A stretch of DNA of 64,000 nt. It comes from JBBQXK01 sp052387255 (lineage in GTDB: Bacteria > Pseudomonadota > Alphaproteobacteria > Rhodobacterales > Rhodobacteraceae). The position numbers and the translations under genes were made by a program. Of this stretch, positions 9,104 to 18,392 are shown piece after piece. Location: NCBI GenBank assembly GCA_052387255.1, contig JBQTJI010000034.1, forward strand, positions 1 to 64,000, given 5' to 3'. Each line of letters starts with the position of its first letter. The stretch's first letter is position 1. The notes beneath the pieces are model-generated. The model was given only the letters and a program-made list of their open reading frames with translations, was not told the DNA's origin and searched no databases.

Positions 9104-12100
9104 TCAGATGTCTTCCAGCATCCGCACGCCGGGAAACGACTTGATCGCGGCGCGCACCTTGGGCGTGACCGGATAGGGCACCGGCAGTTCCACGTCCACC
9201 TCCTCGCCCGTCGCGGGGGCCAGCACGCACAGCCGGACAGGCGCGCGGGACCGTCCGCCCTCGGCCAGCGTGCGGGCGAGGAACGATGACAGGGGGGCCA
9301 GCGCCTCGGGGCCCGCGACGTGGATGCGCAGGCCGACAGCACCCGCCTCTTCGGCGATGACGTCGGCGGACTGGACCGACCGCGCCAGCAGTTTCAGCGT
9401 CTCGCCCTCCAGCGTGGCCTCGGCCTGGATCACCACGTTCCGGCCCGGTTCCAAGAGGTCGCGCGCCTGGTCCAGCACGTCCGAGAACACCGTCACCTCG
9501 AAGGCCCCCGTCGGATCGGACATCTGGACAAAGGCATACCGGTTGCCGCGCGCCGACTTCTTTTCCTGCCGGCTGGCCACAGCCCCCGCCATCTTGCCGA
9601 CCCAGCCGCCACCCGCAGCCAGTTTCGCGACCTCGGCCAGTGTCCTGACCTCACGCCGGCGCAGCGCCCCCATGGCGTCGTCCAGGGGATGGCCCGACAG
9701 GTAGAACCCGATCGCCGCCTGCTCCTGGGTCAGCCGCTCGACGGTCAGCCAGTCGTCGCGGAAGGGCAGGCGCGGTTCGGGAATGTCGGTGCCACTCTCG
9801 CCGAACAGCGACACCTGCGCCGAGGCGCGGGCTTCGTGCAGCGCCGCCGAATAGGCGACCAGCGGGTCCAGCGCCTCGAACACCCGCGCGCGGTTGCGGT
9901 CCAGCACGTCGAAGGCCCCGGCGCGGGCCAGCATCTCCAGCGAGCGCTTGCCCACGCGTTTCAGGTCCACCCGGCGCGCCAGGTCGTACAGCGTGGCAAA
10001 GGGCCACCCGTCGCGCGCCGAAACGATCAGGTTCATCGCCTCAACGCCCACGTTCTTCAGCGCGCCCAGGGCATAGACGACCTTGCCGTCCCGCACGCTG
10101 AACAGCGCCTCGGACGCGTTCACGCACGGGGCCACGATGGCAATCCCCAACCCCTTGCGGACCTCTTCGGCATAGTCGGCCAGCTTGTCGGTCAGGTGGA
10201 TGTCGCAGTTCATCACGGCGGCCATGAACTCGACCGGGTGGTTGGCCTTCAGCCAGGCCGTCTGATAGCTGACCACGGCATAGGCGGCGGCGTGCGATTT
10301 GTTGAACCCGTAGTCGGCGAACTTCTCCAAGAGGTCAAACACCTCGCCCGCCTTGTCGCGGGTCACGCCGTTGGCCATCGCGCCTTCGATGAACTTGGGC
10401 CGCTCTTTGGCCATTTCCGCCGCGATCTTCTTGCCCATGGCGCGGCGCAGCAGGTCGGCCCCGCCCAGCGAATACCCTGCCATGACCTGCGCGATCTCCA
10501 TCACCTGTTCCTGATAGACGATGATGCCTTGCGTCTCGGACAGGATATGGTCGATCGACGGGTGCAGGCTTTCCTTCTCGCGAAGGCCGTTCTTCACCTC
10601 GCAATAGACCGGGATGTTGGCCATGGGGCCGGGACGGTACAGCGCCACCAGCGCCACGATATCCTCGATGCAGGTGGGCTTCATGCGGCGCAGCGCGTCC
10701 ATCATGCCGCTGGATTCCACCTGGAACACCGCCACCGTGCGGGCACTGGCGTACAGCGCATAGGCCGCCGGATCGTCCAGCGGGATGCGGTCGATGTCCA
10801 CCTCGATGCCGCGCAGACGCAGAAGGTCCAGCGCGCCCTTGATCACCGTCAGCGTCTTCAGCCCCAGGAAGTCGAACTTCACCAGCCCCGCCGCCTCGAC
10901 CCACTTCATGTTGAACTGGGTCGCGGGCATGTCCGACCGCGGGTCGCGGTACAGCGGCACCAGTTCGTCCAGCGGACGGTCGCCGATCACCACGCCCGCG
11001 GCATGGGTGCTGGCGTTGCGCAACAGCCCCTCGATGGCGGCGGCATAGTCCAGCAGCCGGCCGACCACCTCCTCGCGCGCGGCCTCGCGCAGGCGCGGCT
11101 CGTCGGCCAGCGCCTTGGTGATCGACACCGGTTTCACCCCTTCGACCGGGATCATCTTGGACAGCCGGTCGACCTGGCCATAGGGCAGTTGCAGCACCCG
11201 CCCCACGTCGCGCACGGCGGCCTTGGACAGGAGCGCCCCGAAGGTGATGATCTGGCCCACCCGGTCGCGCCCATAGCGGCCCTGGACATAGTCGATCACC
11301 TCTTCCCGCCGGTCCATGCAGAAGTCGATGTCGAAGTCGGGCATCGACACCCGCTCGGGGTTCAGGAACCGCTCGAACAGAAGGCCATAGGCCAGGGGGT
11401 CCAGGTCGGTGATGGTCAGCGCATAAGCCACCAGCGACCCCGCCCCCGAGCCGCGTCCGGGGCCGACCGGAATTCCTTTCGCCTTGGCCCACTGGATGAA
11501 GTCGGCCACGATCAGGAAGTAGCCGGGAAAACCCATCTGCTCGATGATCTTCAGCTCGAACGCCAGCCGCGCCTCGTACTCGGGCACCGTCACGGCGTGG
11601 GGGATCACCGCCAGCCGCGCCGCCAGCCCCGCGCGCGCCTGACGCCGCAACTCCTCGACCTCGTCATCGGCGAACTTCGGCAGGATCGGCGCGCGTTTCT
11701 GCGCGGCATAGGCGCAGCGGCGGGCGATCTCGACGGTGTTGTCCAGCGCCTCGGGCAGGTCGGCGAACAGCCGCGCCATCTCGGCCTCGGACTTGAGGGA
11801 ATGGGCAGGCGTCAGGCGGCGGCGGGGGGTCTGCTGGTCGACATAGGCCCCTTCGGCAATGCAGATCAGCGCGTCATGGGCCAGGTACATGTCGGCCTTG
11901 GGGAAATAGACGTCGTTCGTCGCCACCAGCGGCAGGCCCAGGTCATAGGCCAAGGCGATCATCCCCGGTTCCGTTACCCGCTCGGCCTGTGGCAGGGTGC
12001 CCGAGTCGTCGGGGTGGCGCTGCAACTCGACATAGCAGCGGCCCGGAAACGCCGCCGCCAACCGCTCCAGCACCGCACGCGCGCGGGGCTCCTGCCCCGC

Positions 12101-12544
12101 TTCCAGATGCCGCCCGACCGGCCCGCCTGCCCCGCCCGCAAGGCAGATCAGGCCCCCGGCATGGGCGGCAAGTTCGTCCCACGTCACCTGCGGCACCTGC
12201 CCCGAGGTGTTGAGGTAGAGGCAGGAGTTGAGCTTCAGCAGGTTCAGATACCCCGCCTCGGACTGCGCCAGCAGCACGACCGGCGCAGGCAGACGCGGAC
12301 GCTCGCCCGGTTGCGCGGGGTCAAAGGCCAGGGCCACCTGGCAGCCGACGATGGGCTGCACGCCCGCACCCGTGGCCAGTGTGGAAAACTCCAGCGCCGC
12401 GAACATGTTGTTGGTGTCGGTCACGGCCACCGCCGGGACCCCCGCCCTGGCCGTCAGATCGACCAGCTTCTTCACCGGCACCGCGCCCTCCAGCAGCGAA
12501 TGCTCGGTATGGACGCGCAGGTGGATGAATCGGGGGGAGGACAT
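9104..12544 (-). CDS. dnaE: DNA polymerase III alpha subunit
   Basis: Replicative polymerase catalytic subunit, 1,146 residues, normal for DnaE1. The N-terminal PHP domain starts at FIHLRVHTEHSLLEG. The palm carries the catalytic aspartates in PDFDIDFCMD near residue 402, preceded by GPGRGSGAGSLVAY. Downstream are the helix-hairpin-helix region and an OB fold (KMAGAVASRQEKKSARGNRYAF). The ATG at 12544 is chosen because the family begins MSxPRFIHLR; the open frame extends 28 codons upstream but is non-homologous. The short C-terminal tail matches alphaproteobacterial DnaE rather than E. coli. It stands alone, with the DUF2269 gene ending 40 bp before it on the same strand. Confidence 0.97.
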   Translation of the reverse strand: MSSPRFIHLRVHTEHSLLEGAVPVKKLVDLTARAGVPAVAVTDTNNMFAALEFSTLATGAGVQPIVGCQVALAFDPAQPGERPRLPAPVVLLAQSEAGYLNLLKLNSCLYLNTSGQVPQVTWDELAAHAGGLICLAGGAGGPVGRHLEAGQEPRARAVLERLAAAFPGRCYVELQRHPDDSGTLPQAERVTEPGMIALAYDLGLPLVATNDVYFPKADMYLAHDALICIAEGAYVDQQTPRRRLTPAHSLKSEAEMARLFADLPEALDNTVEIARRCAYAAQKRAPILPKFADDEVEELRRQARAGLAARLAVIPHAVTVPEYEARLAFELKIIEQMGFPGYFLIVADFIQWAKAKGIPVGPGRGSGAGSLVAYALTITDLDPLAYGLLFERFLNPERVSMPDFDIDFCMDRREEVIDYVQGRYGRDRVGQIITFGALLSKAAVRDVGRVLQLPYGQVDRLSKMIPVEGVKPVSITKALADEPRLREAAREEVVGRLLDYAAAIEGLLRNASTHAAGVVIGDRPLDELVPLYRDPRSDMPATQFNMKWVEAAGLVKFDFLGLKTLTVIKGALDLLRLRGIEVDIDRIPLDDPAAYALYASARTVAVFQVESSGMMDALRRMKPTCIEDIVALVALYRPGPMANIPVYCEVKNGLREKESLHPSIDHILSETQGIIVYQEQVMEIAQVMAGYSLGGADLLRRAMGKKIAAEMAKERPKFIEGAMANGVTRDKAGEVFDLLEKFADYGFNKSHAAAYAVVSYQTAWLKANHPVEFMAAVMNCDIHLTDKLADYAEEVRKGLGIAIVAPCVNASEALFSVRDGKVVYALGALKNVGVEAMNLIVSARDGWPFATLYDLARRVDLKRVGKRSLEMLARAGAFDVLDRNRARVFEALDPLVAYSAALHEARASAQVSLFGESGTDIPEPRLPFRDDWLTVERLTQEQAAIGFYLSGHPLDDAMGALRRREVRTLAEVAKLAAGGGWVGKMAGAVASRQEKKSARGNRYAFVQMSDPTGAFEVTVFSDVLDQARDLLEPGRNVVIQAEATLEGETLKLLARSVQSADVIAEEAGAVGLRIHVAGPEALAPLSSFLARTLAEGGRSRAPVRLCVLAPATGEEVDVELPVPYPVTPKVRAAIKSFPGVRMLEDI

Positions 12545-12584
12545 GGGGCGGACCCTAGCCGATCCGCCCCGTCCGGGCCAAGGG

Positions 12585-13130
12585 TCAGGTGCTCTGCATG
12601 ATCCGGCGCCGGGGCTGCAGGAAGACAACCGCCCCCGCGAGGATGACCAGCACCAGGGACGCGAGCATCGCGCTCTCGTCCCAGCCGGGTTTGGCCACCA
12701 TCAGCCAGACCACCACGAACTGCACCACATAGTCGAAGTTCGCCAGCCGCAAGAGCCGCCGCCCGTCCTGCGAGGCGACCCGCGCGCCGACCCGCGCCGC
12801 CATCGCCACCGCCCGCTCGGACGCAGGCCCCAGCACCAGCGCCCCGAACAGCGCGGTGAACGCGATGCCCGCCAGGGCCAGAACCACCCAGGCGGGCCAG
12901 CCGTGCCCGCCCACCCACACCAGCGCCACGCCGGTGACGAGGGTGGCCACGCTGGCCGGCATGAAGATGCGCGGCCCCGCGACGGCGACATGGCCGATCA
13001 GCGCCATGAACCCCTCGGGGTCGTTCCGCCGCGACAGGATCGTGCCCAGAAGGACCATCGCCGATCCGCCGCCCAGCCAGACGACAGCCGCCGCGAGGTG
13101 AAGAAACTTGAGCGTGACATAGAGTTCCAT
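12585..13130 (-). CDS. DUF2269-type integral membrane protein
   Basis: A 181-residue inner-membrane protein with about four to five hydrophobic helices (roughly residues 5-25, 48-70, 78-100, 130-150 and 158-175). It opens with MELYVTLKFLHLAAAVVWLGG; the helix-1 histidine and small-residue pattern are shared by the CopD/DUF2269 group. The ATG at 13130 has a GGGAGG ribosome site 10 bp upstream. The open frame continues further upstream, but that part lacks hydrophobic or conserved character. Function is unknown; relatives are discussed as cation or copper handling proteins, which I cannot support here. It shares a 327-bp divergent promoter region with xdhA. Confidence 0.7.
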   Translation of the reverse strand: MELYVTLKFLHLAAAVVWLGGGSAMVLLGTILSRRNDPEGFMALIGHVAVAGPRIFMPASVATLVTGVALVWVGGHGWPAWVVLALAGIAFTALFGALVLGPASERAVAMAARVGARVASQDGRRLLRLANFDYVVQFVVVWLMVAKPGWDESAMLASLVLVILAGAVVFLQPRRRIMQST

Positions 13131-13457
13131 TTTCAATCCGCCTCCCGTGCAAATGGTCGATGCCGTGCTGTACACGCGGGTTGACGTACGGGAAAGGTCA
13201 GGAAAACCTGACGCCCCGGTGCCGGACGCCCTGCCTGCCTGCGGCGTTTTCGGGCAATCTGCGCCCAATATTCCGGCAAAAGGCGAAACTCCTTCGTGCG
13301 CGCCGCCAAACCTTCTGCTTGCCTTGTGGGCAGGCCCGGGGCTTCATGCTTCACAGGGAGCGGGCGGTGACAGCCCGGGGGCAAGAGGGCCGCTTTACGC
13401 CGCATCGGGCGGGCCTCGGAACATGCCTCGAACGGGGAGAAGGCGGCGGGTTTGCAC
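13131..13457. other. divergent intergenic region DUF2269 / xdhA
   Basis: No gene seen. It must hold the promoters for both flanking genes. One inverted repeat, GTCAGG-AAAA-CCTGAC (13197-13212), lies about 70 bp upstream of the DUF2269 gene and is a candidate operator. A GGGGAGAAGG ribosome site precedes xdhA. No LysR-type xdh regulator gene is adjacent. Confidence 0.5.
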
Positions 13458-14870
13458 ATGTCCGAGGTCGCGTTTCGCTTGAACGGGACACAGGTGCGCG
13501 TGGCGGATCAGCCGCCCACGCGCAGCCTGCTCGACTGGCTGCGCGAGGTGCGCGGCCTGACCGGCACAAAGGAAGGCTGCAACGAGGGCGACTGCGGGGC
13601 CTGCACCGTCTTGGTCACGGGCACCGACGGCGTGGCCCGCGCGCTGAACGCCTGCATCCTTTTCCTGCCGCAGGTACAGGGCTGCGCCGTCCGCACGGTC
13701 GAGGGGCTGGCCGCCGCCGACGGCACCCTGCACCCGGTGCAGGCCGCCATGGTCGAACACCACGGGTCGCAATGCGGCTTCTGCACGCCGGGGTTCGTCA
13801 TGTCGATGGCCGCCGCCCATGCCCAGGGGCGCACCGACCACGACGACCAGCTAGCGGGCAACCTCTGCCGCTGCACCGGCTATGCGCCGATCATCCGCGC
13901 GGCGCAGGATGCCGAAGGCACCCCGCTTCCCGAATGGCTGGCCACCGATCGCGATTTCGACTTTGCAGAAGTATCCTCGGGGGGGGCCGCAGGCGGGGGG
14001 CAGACAGCCCCCCTGCAAGGCTTCCGTCCGACCACCACCGACGACCTTGCGGCATGGTACGCGCAGAACCCAGGTGCCACGCTGATCGCCGGGGCCACCG
14101 ACGTGGGCCTCTGGGTGACCAAGCAGCTGCGCGACCTGTCGCCTGTCGCCTTCCTGAACGGCATCGCCGACCTGGCCCGGATCGACCGCCAGGGCGACAC
14201 CTTCCGCATCGGCGCGGGCGTCACCCTGTCTGCCCTGTGGGCGGCGATGAAGACGCCTCACCCATCCTTCGCCGAACTGATCCGCCGCTATGCCGGCGTT
14301 CAGGTCCGCAACGCCGCCACCATCGGGGGAAACATCGCCAACGGCAGTCCCATCGGCGACGGCCCCCCCGCCCTGATCGCGATGGGGGCCACCCTGCACC
14401 TGCGCCAGGGCAACACCCGCCGCGACCTCGCACTTGAGGATTTCTTCCTCGACTATCGCCGCCAGGACCGCCTGCCGGGTGAGTTTGTCGAGGCCGTCAC
14501 CATCCCCGCGACCGCCCCCGCCTTGCGCTGCTACAAGATCTCGAAACGCTTCGACCAGGACATCTCGGCGGTCTGCGGCTGTTTCAACGTGACCGTCGAA
14601 GGCGGCACCGTCACCGCCGCGCGCATTGCGTTCGGTGGCATGGCAGGCATCCCGAAACGCGCCGCCCATGTCGAGGTGGCCCTTCTCGGCCAACCCTGGA
14701 CCGAAGCCACCATCGCCAGTGCGACCCTTGCCTTTGCGACCGACTTCACGCCGATGTCCGACATGCGCGCCTCTGCCGCCTATCGCCTGGCCACCGCGCA
14801 GAACCTGCTGACCCGCTACTTCCACGACCTTGCCGGGCACCCTGTCTCGGTGCTGGAGGTTTCGCCATGA
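13458..14870 (+). CDS. xdhA: xanthine dehydrogenase small subunit (FeS/FAD)
   Basis: Electron-transfer subunit of the molybdenum enzyme oxidising hypoxanthine and xanthine to urate with NAD+. The N-terminal plant-type [2Fe-2S] motif is GCNEGDCGACTVLV, the second [2Fe-2S] domain has CGFCTPGFVMSM and NLCRCTGYAPI, and the FAD domain has IGGNIANGSPIGD. The C-terminal CO dehydrogenase-type domain follows. ATG 13458 follows a GGGGAGAAGG site; a TTG two codons earlier is less likely. Length is 470 residues. The linker between the FeS and FAD halves (about residues 166-186) is encoded by a 63-bp repeat element, in frame. The stop overlaps the xdhB start (ATGA). Confidence 0.96.
   Translation: MSEVAFRLNGTQVRVADQPPTRSLLDWLREVRGLTGTKEGCNEGDCGACTVLVTGTDGVARALNACILFLPQVQGCAVRTVEGLAAADGTLHPVQAAMVEHHGSQCGFCTPGFVMSMAAAHAQGRTDHDDQLAGNLCRCTGYAPIIRAAQDAEGTPLPEWLATDRDFDFAEVSSGGAAGGGQTAPLQGFRPTTTDDLAAWYAQNPGATLIAGATDVGLWVTKQLRDLSPVAFLNGIADLARIDRQGDTFRIGAGVTLSALWAAMKTPHPSFAELIRRYAGVQVRNAATIGGNIANGSPIGDGPPALIAMGATLHLRQGNTRRDLALEDFFLDYRRQDRLPGEFVEAVTIPATAPALRCYKISKRFDQDISAVCGCFNVTVEGGTVTAARIAFGGMAGIPKRAAHVEVALLGQPWTEATIASATLAFATDFTPMSDMRASAAYRLATAQNLLTRYFHDLAGHPVSVLEVSP
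13954..14016. repeat. 63-bp palindromic element, copy B, in frame inside xdhA
   Basis: Same length as the copy at 9020-9082 and differing at 5 of 63 positions. It is translated as part of the linker between the iron-sulfur and FAD domains (about FDFAEVSSGGAAGGGQTAPL). Because 63 is a multiple of three, the reading frame is kept, and no stop codon is created in the frame used. Confidence 0.88.
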
Positions 14871-17218
14871 CCATGGGCAAGGCCCTGCCACATGACGCAG
14901 CCCCCCTGCATGTCACGGGCCAGGCGCGCTATGTCGACGACATCCCGATGCCCGGCAACGCCCTGCACCTGGCGTTCGGTCTGTCCACCTGCGCCCATGG
15001 CGACATCACCGCGATGGACCTGACCGAGGTGCGCAACGCCCCCGGCGTGCAGATGGTGCTGTCGGCGGACGACTTCACCGACATGCCCGATTGCAGCCCT
15101 TCGGTCCACGACGAACCGCTGCTGGCCACGGGCCGCGTCCACCATGTGGGTCAGGCCGTGTTCCTTGTCGTCGCCGACAACCACCTGAACGCCCGCAAGG
15201 CCGCGCGTCTGGGCAAGATCACCTATGCCCCGCTGCCCGCGCTTCTGACCGTCGACGACGCTCTTGCCGCGAACAGCCGCTTTGAATCCGGCCCCGTGAT
15301 CTGGCAGCGCGGCGAGCCTGCGCAGGCCATCGCCGCCGCCCCCAGAACCATCGACGGCAGTTTCGAGGTCGGCGGGCAGGAACACTTCTATCTCGAAGGC
15401 CAGGTCGCCGCCGCGATCCCCGGCGAGGGCGGCGACATGTTGGTGCATTCCAGCAGCCAGCACCCGACCGAGATCCAGCACAAGGTCGCCCACGCCCTGC
15501 ACCTGCCGATGTCCAGCGTCCGCGTCGAGACCCGCCGCATGGGCGGCGGCTTCGGCGGCAAGGAAAGCCAGGGCAACGCGCTGGCCATCGCCTGCGCCGT
15601 GGTGGCCGCGCGCACCGGGCGGCCCGCCCGCATGCGCTATGACCGCGACGACGACATGGTCATCACCGGCAAGCGCCATGACCTGCGGATCCTGTACCGC
15701 GCCGGGATCGACGAACAGGGTCGCATCCTTGGCCTCGAATTCACCCACCTGTTCCGTTGCGGCTGGAGCCAGGATCTGTCGCTGCCCGTGGCCGACCGCG
15801 CCATGCTGCACGCCGACAACTGCTATTGGCTGCCAAGCGTCCGCATCGAAAGCCACCGCCTGCGCACCAACACCCAATCCGCCACCGCCTATCGCGGCTT
15901 TGGCGGGCCGCAAGGCATGGTCGGGATCGAGCGGGTGATGGACCACGCCGCCCATGCCACGGGGCGCGACCCGCTCGAGGTGCGCCGCCTGAACTTCTAC
16001 CGCAGCGAAGCGCCGAAAGGTGCCGGGACGGGCAAGCGCTACGGCGGGCAATTCTCGCCCAAGCCGCAGGAGTTCGGGCCCCAGACCACGCCCTACCACA
16101 TGCCGGTCGAGGATTTCATCGCGCACGAGCTGGTGGCCGAACTGGAACGCACCTCCGGCTACCGCGCCCGCAAGGCCGCGATTGCCGACTGGAACGCGAA
16201 GAACCCGATCCTGAAGAAGGGCATCGCCCTGACCCCGGTCAAGTTCGGCATCAGCTTTACCCTGACCTGGTACAACCAGGCGGGGGCATTGGTGCATGTC
16301 TATCAGGACGGGTCGGTGATCCTGAACCATGGTGGCACCGAGATGGGGCAGGGCCTGTTCCAGAAGGTCGCCCAGGTCACGGCGAATGTGTTCGGGATCG
16401 ACGCCGGGACCGTCAAGATCACCGCCACCGACACCGCCAAGGTGCCCAACACCTCTGCCACCGCCGCCAGTTCGGGCGCGGACCTCAACGGCATGGCCGC
16501 CCAGGTCGCCGCCACCACCCTGCGCGACCGCATCGCCGCCCATCTGGCGGAAAAGCACCAGGCCGACCCTGCCGAAGTCACCTTCGCGAATGGCCGGGTC
16601 ACCGTGAAAGGCACCGACCTGTCCTTTGCGCAGGCCGCGCAGTCGGCCTATCAGGCCCGCGTGTCGCTGTCGGCCACCGGCTTCTACGCCACGCCCAAGG
16701 TCGTCTGGGACCGCATCAAGGGCACCGGTCGTCCGTTCTTCTATTTCGCCTATGGCGCAGCGGTCACCGAAGTGGTGATCGACACCCTGACCGGCGAGAA
16801 CCGCATCCTGCGCACGGACATCCTGCACGACACCGGCACCAGCCTGAACCCCGCCATCGACATCGGCCAGATCGAGGGGGCCTATGTGCAGGGCGCAGGC
16901 TGGCTGACGACCGAAGAGCTTGTATGGGACGGCAAGGGCAAACTGACCACCCATGCCCCCAGCACCTACAAGATCCCCGCCTGTTCGGACCGCCCCCGCA
17001 TCTTCAACGTCGCCCTCTGGGACAAGCCCAACCGCGAAGATACCGTGGGCAAGTCCAAGGCCGTGGGCGAGCCGCCGTTCATGCTGGGCATCTCGGCGCT
17101 GATGGCCCTGTCCGACGCCGTGGCCGCCTGCGGCGATGGCAAGGTCTATCCGGCGCTCGACGCCCCCGCCACGGCCGAGCGGGTGCTGGCCGCCGTGCAA
17201 CGGGTGCGCCATGTTTGA
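14867..17218 (+). CDS. xdhB: xanthine dehydrogenase molybdopterin-binding subunit
   Basis: Catalytic large subunit, 783 residues. The N-terminal domain starts with TGQARYVDDIP. The molybdopterin region carries the GGGFGGKESQ motif, then TAYRGFGGPQGM, an HGGTEMGQGLFQKV motif, and a late KAVGEPPFMLG motif that contains the family's active-site glutamate. It accepts the hydroxylated purine at the Mo centre and passes electrons to XdhA. It starts inside the xdhA stop codon and overlaps xdhC by 8 bp, so all three genes are translationally coupled. The order small-large-chaperone is the usual bacterial one. Nothing in it suggests a repeat insertion, unlike both neighbours. Confidence 0.97.
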   Translation: MTMGKALPHDAAPLHVTGQARYVDDIPMPGNALHLAFGLSTCAHGDITAMDLTEVRNAPGVQMVLSADDFTDMPDCSPSVHDEPLLATGRVHHVGQAVFLVVADNHLNARKAARLGKITYAPLPALLTVDDALAANSRFESGPVIWQRGEPAQAIAAAPRTIDGSFEVGGQEHFYLEGQVAAAIPGEGGDMLVHSSSQHPTEIQHKVAHALHLPMSSVRVETRRMGGGFGGKESQGNALAIACAVVAARTGRPARMRYDRDDDMVITGKRHDLRILYRAGIDEQGRILGLEFTHLFRCGWSQDLSLPVADRAMLHADNCYWLPSVRIESHRLRTNTQSATAYRGFGGPQGMVGIERVMDHAAHATGRDPLEVRRLNFYRSEAPKGAGTGKRYGGQFSPKPQEFGPQTTPYHMPVEDFIAHELVAELERTSGYRARKAAIADWNAKNPILKKGIALTPVKFGISFTLTWYNQAGALVHVYQDGSVILNHGGTEMGQGLFQKVAQVTANVFGIDAGTVKITATDTAKVPNTSATAASSGADLNGMAAQVAATTLRDRIAAHLAEKHQADPAEVTFANGRVTVKGTDLSFAQAAQSAYQARVSLSATGFYATPKVVWDRIKGTGRPFFYFAYGAAVTEVVIDTLTGENRILRTDILHDTGTSLNPAIDIGQIEGAYVQGAGWLTTEELVWDGKGKLTTHAPSTYKIPACSDRPRIFNVALWDKPNREDTVGKSKAVGEPPFMLGISALMALSDAVAACGDGKVYPALDAPATAERVLAAVQRVRHV

Positions 17219-18392
17219 TGTTGAAACCCTGCGCCAGACCATCACCGCCCACGGCCCCGTCGCCCGCGTGGTCATCGCGTCGGTCGAGGGTTCGTCGCCG
17301 CGCGAAGTCGGCGCGTCCATGCTGGTCTGGCAAGGCGGCCAAAGCGGCACCATTGGCGGTGGCGCGCTGGAATGGCAGGCGGTCACGCTGGCAAGGTCAG
17401 TGCTTGCCGCCCCCCCCACCCCCCTCCCCTCCCCACGAGGGGGAGGGGAGGCATTGCTTCTTGCGACCCAGATATGTGCGGATCGGTCGACACCTGTGAC
17501 CGGCATCGCCGCCAGTGGCTCCCCTCCCCCCGGTGGGGAGGGGATGGGGGCGGGGGGCACGCCGCATCGGGCACTGGTGACCCGCATCCCCCTCGGCCCC
17601 GCGCTTGGCCAGTGCTGCGGCGGGGCGGTCACACTGCTGACGGAAACCTTCGGGCGGGTGCAGGGTGCCGCTTCCCCCTCTCCCCTCGGGGGTGAGGGCC
17701 GGGGTGAGGGGGCGGAACCGTTTAAGGCTGGCCCGACGGAGGAACCACGGGACATCTTCGCCAACCCGCCCGGCGACCTCTACGCGAGACCGGTCGATGG
17801 CCGCCCCATGCCCCTGTCGGTCATGCGCCTGCTCGACCGCGCCCGCGCTCAAGGGGCGCTTCCCGCCCCCACCCTGCTGCAGGGCTGGTTCATCGAACCC
17901 ATTGCCAGGCCCCTCCGCCACCTGTGGGTCTGGGGTGCAGGCCACGTCGGCCGCGCCCTGGTGCAGGTCATGGCACCCCTGCCCGATCTTTCCATCACCT
18001 GGATCGACGTCGCCCCCGACCGCTATCCCGCCGACATCCCCGGCAATGTCACCGCCCTGCCCGCCGCCGACCCGGCGGCCCTCGTCCCCCATGCGCCCGC
18101 AACGGCGGATCACCTGATCCTGACCTATTCCCACGCGCTCGACCTCGACCTTTGCCACCGCCTGCTGACCCACGGCTTCAACAGCGCGGGCCTGATCGGA
18201 TCGGCCACCAAATGGGCGCGGTTCCGGTCGCGCCTCGCCGCCCTCGGCCACGCGCCGCAATCCACCGCCCGCATCCGCTGTCCCATCGGCGACCCGGCCC
18301 TTGGCAAGCACCCCCAGGCCATCGCCATCGGCGTGGCCACGGCCTACCTGAACCCCACGCCCGCCGCCGCCCGCCAGGAGATCGCCGGATGA
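17211..18392 (+). CDS. xdhC: XdhC molybdenum cofactor insertion chaperone, enlarged by repeats
   Basis: XdhC proteins bind and sulfurate Moco and insert it into XdhB. Family marks are the N-terminal ASVEGSSPREVGASMLV, GTIGGGALEW, the Cys pair in GPALGQCCGGAVTLL, and the C-terminal Rossmann domain with VWGAGHVGRALVQ and LIGSATKWARFRSRL. The predicted protein is 393 residues against roughly 300 for relatives as I know them. The excess sits in two low-complexity inserts, about residues 62-118 and 150-190, both encoded by GC-rich palindromes (17412-17557 and 17676-17712). The frame is open throughout, so it is probably still translated. Whether the longer protein is functional is unknown. It ends in ATGA overlap with the ABC ATPase gene. 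Confidence 0.9.
   Translation: MFDVETLRQTITAHGPVARVVIASVEGSSPREVGASMLVWQGGQSGTIGGGALEWQAVTLARSVLAAPPTPLPSPRGGGEALLLATQICADRSTPVTGIAASGSPPPGGEGMGAGGTPHRALVTRIPLGPALGQCCGGAVTLLTETFGRVQGAASPSPLGGEGRGEGAEPFKAGPTEEPRDIFANPPGDLYARPVDGRPMPLSVMRLLDRARAQGALPAPTLLQGWFIEPIARPLRHLWVWGAGHVGRALVQVMAPLPDLSITWIDVAPDRYPADIPGNVTALPAADPAALVPHAPATADHLILTYSHALDLDLCHRLLTHGFNSAGLIGSATKWARFRSRLAALGHAPQSTARIRCPIGDPALGKHPQAIAIGVATAYLNPTPAAARQEIAG
17412..17557. repeat. REPIN-like inverted pair of 42-nt palindromes inside xdhC
   Basis: Two 42-nt GC-rich arms (17412-17453 and 17516-17557) are inverted copies of each other with 37 of 42 positions matching, separated by 62 nt. Each arm is itself roughly palindromic (CCCCTCCCC facing GGGGAGGGG). 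The whole 146-nt unit lies in frame in xdhC and encodes a Pro/Gly-rich stretch. The arrangement of two inverted palindromes with a short spacer resembles REPIN or BIME units. Confidence 0.82.
17676..17712 (-). repeat. single 37-nt palindromic element inside xdhC
   Basis: CCCTCTCCCCTCGGGGG followed by TGAGGGCCGGGGTGAGGGGG. It matches the inverted arm of the element upstream of the DUF559 gene (61047-61083) at 34 of 37 positions. It is translated in frame as PSPLGGEGRGEG within XdhC. No convincing inverted partner is visible nearby. Confidence 0.8.

Noticed and set aside
9320..12601. Long plus-strand open frame opposite dnaE
   Set aside because: Same antisense effect; low-complexity product, no motif, and dnaE is certain.
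17211..18392. xdhC as a pseudogene because of the repeat inserts
   Set aside because: The frame is uninterrupted, all family motifs are present, and both start and stop overlaps with neighbours are preserved. Loss of function is possible but not shown.
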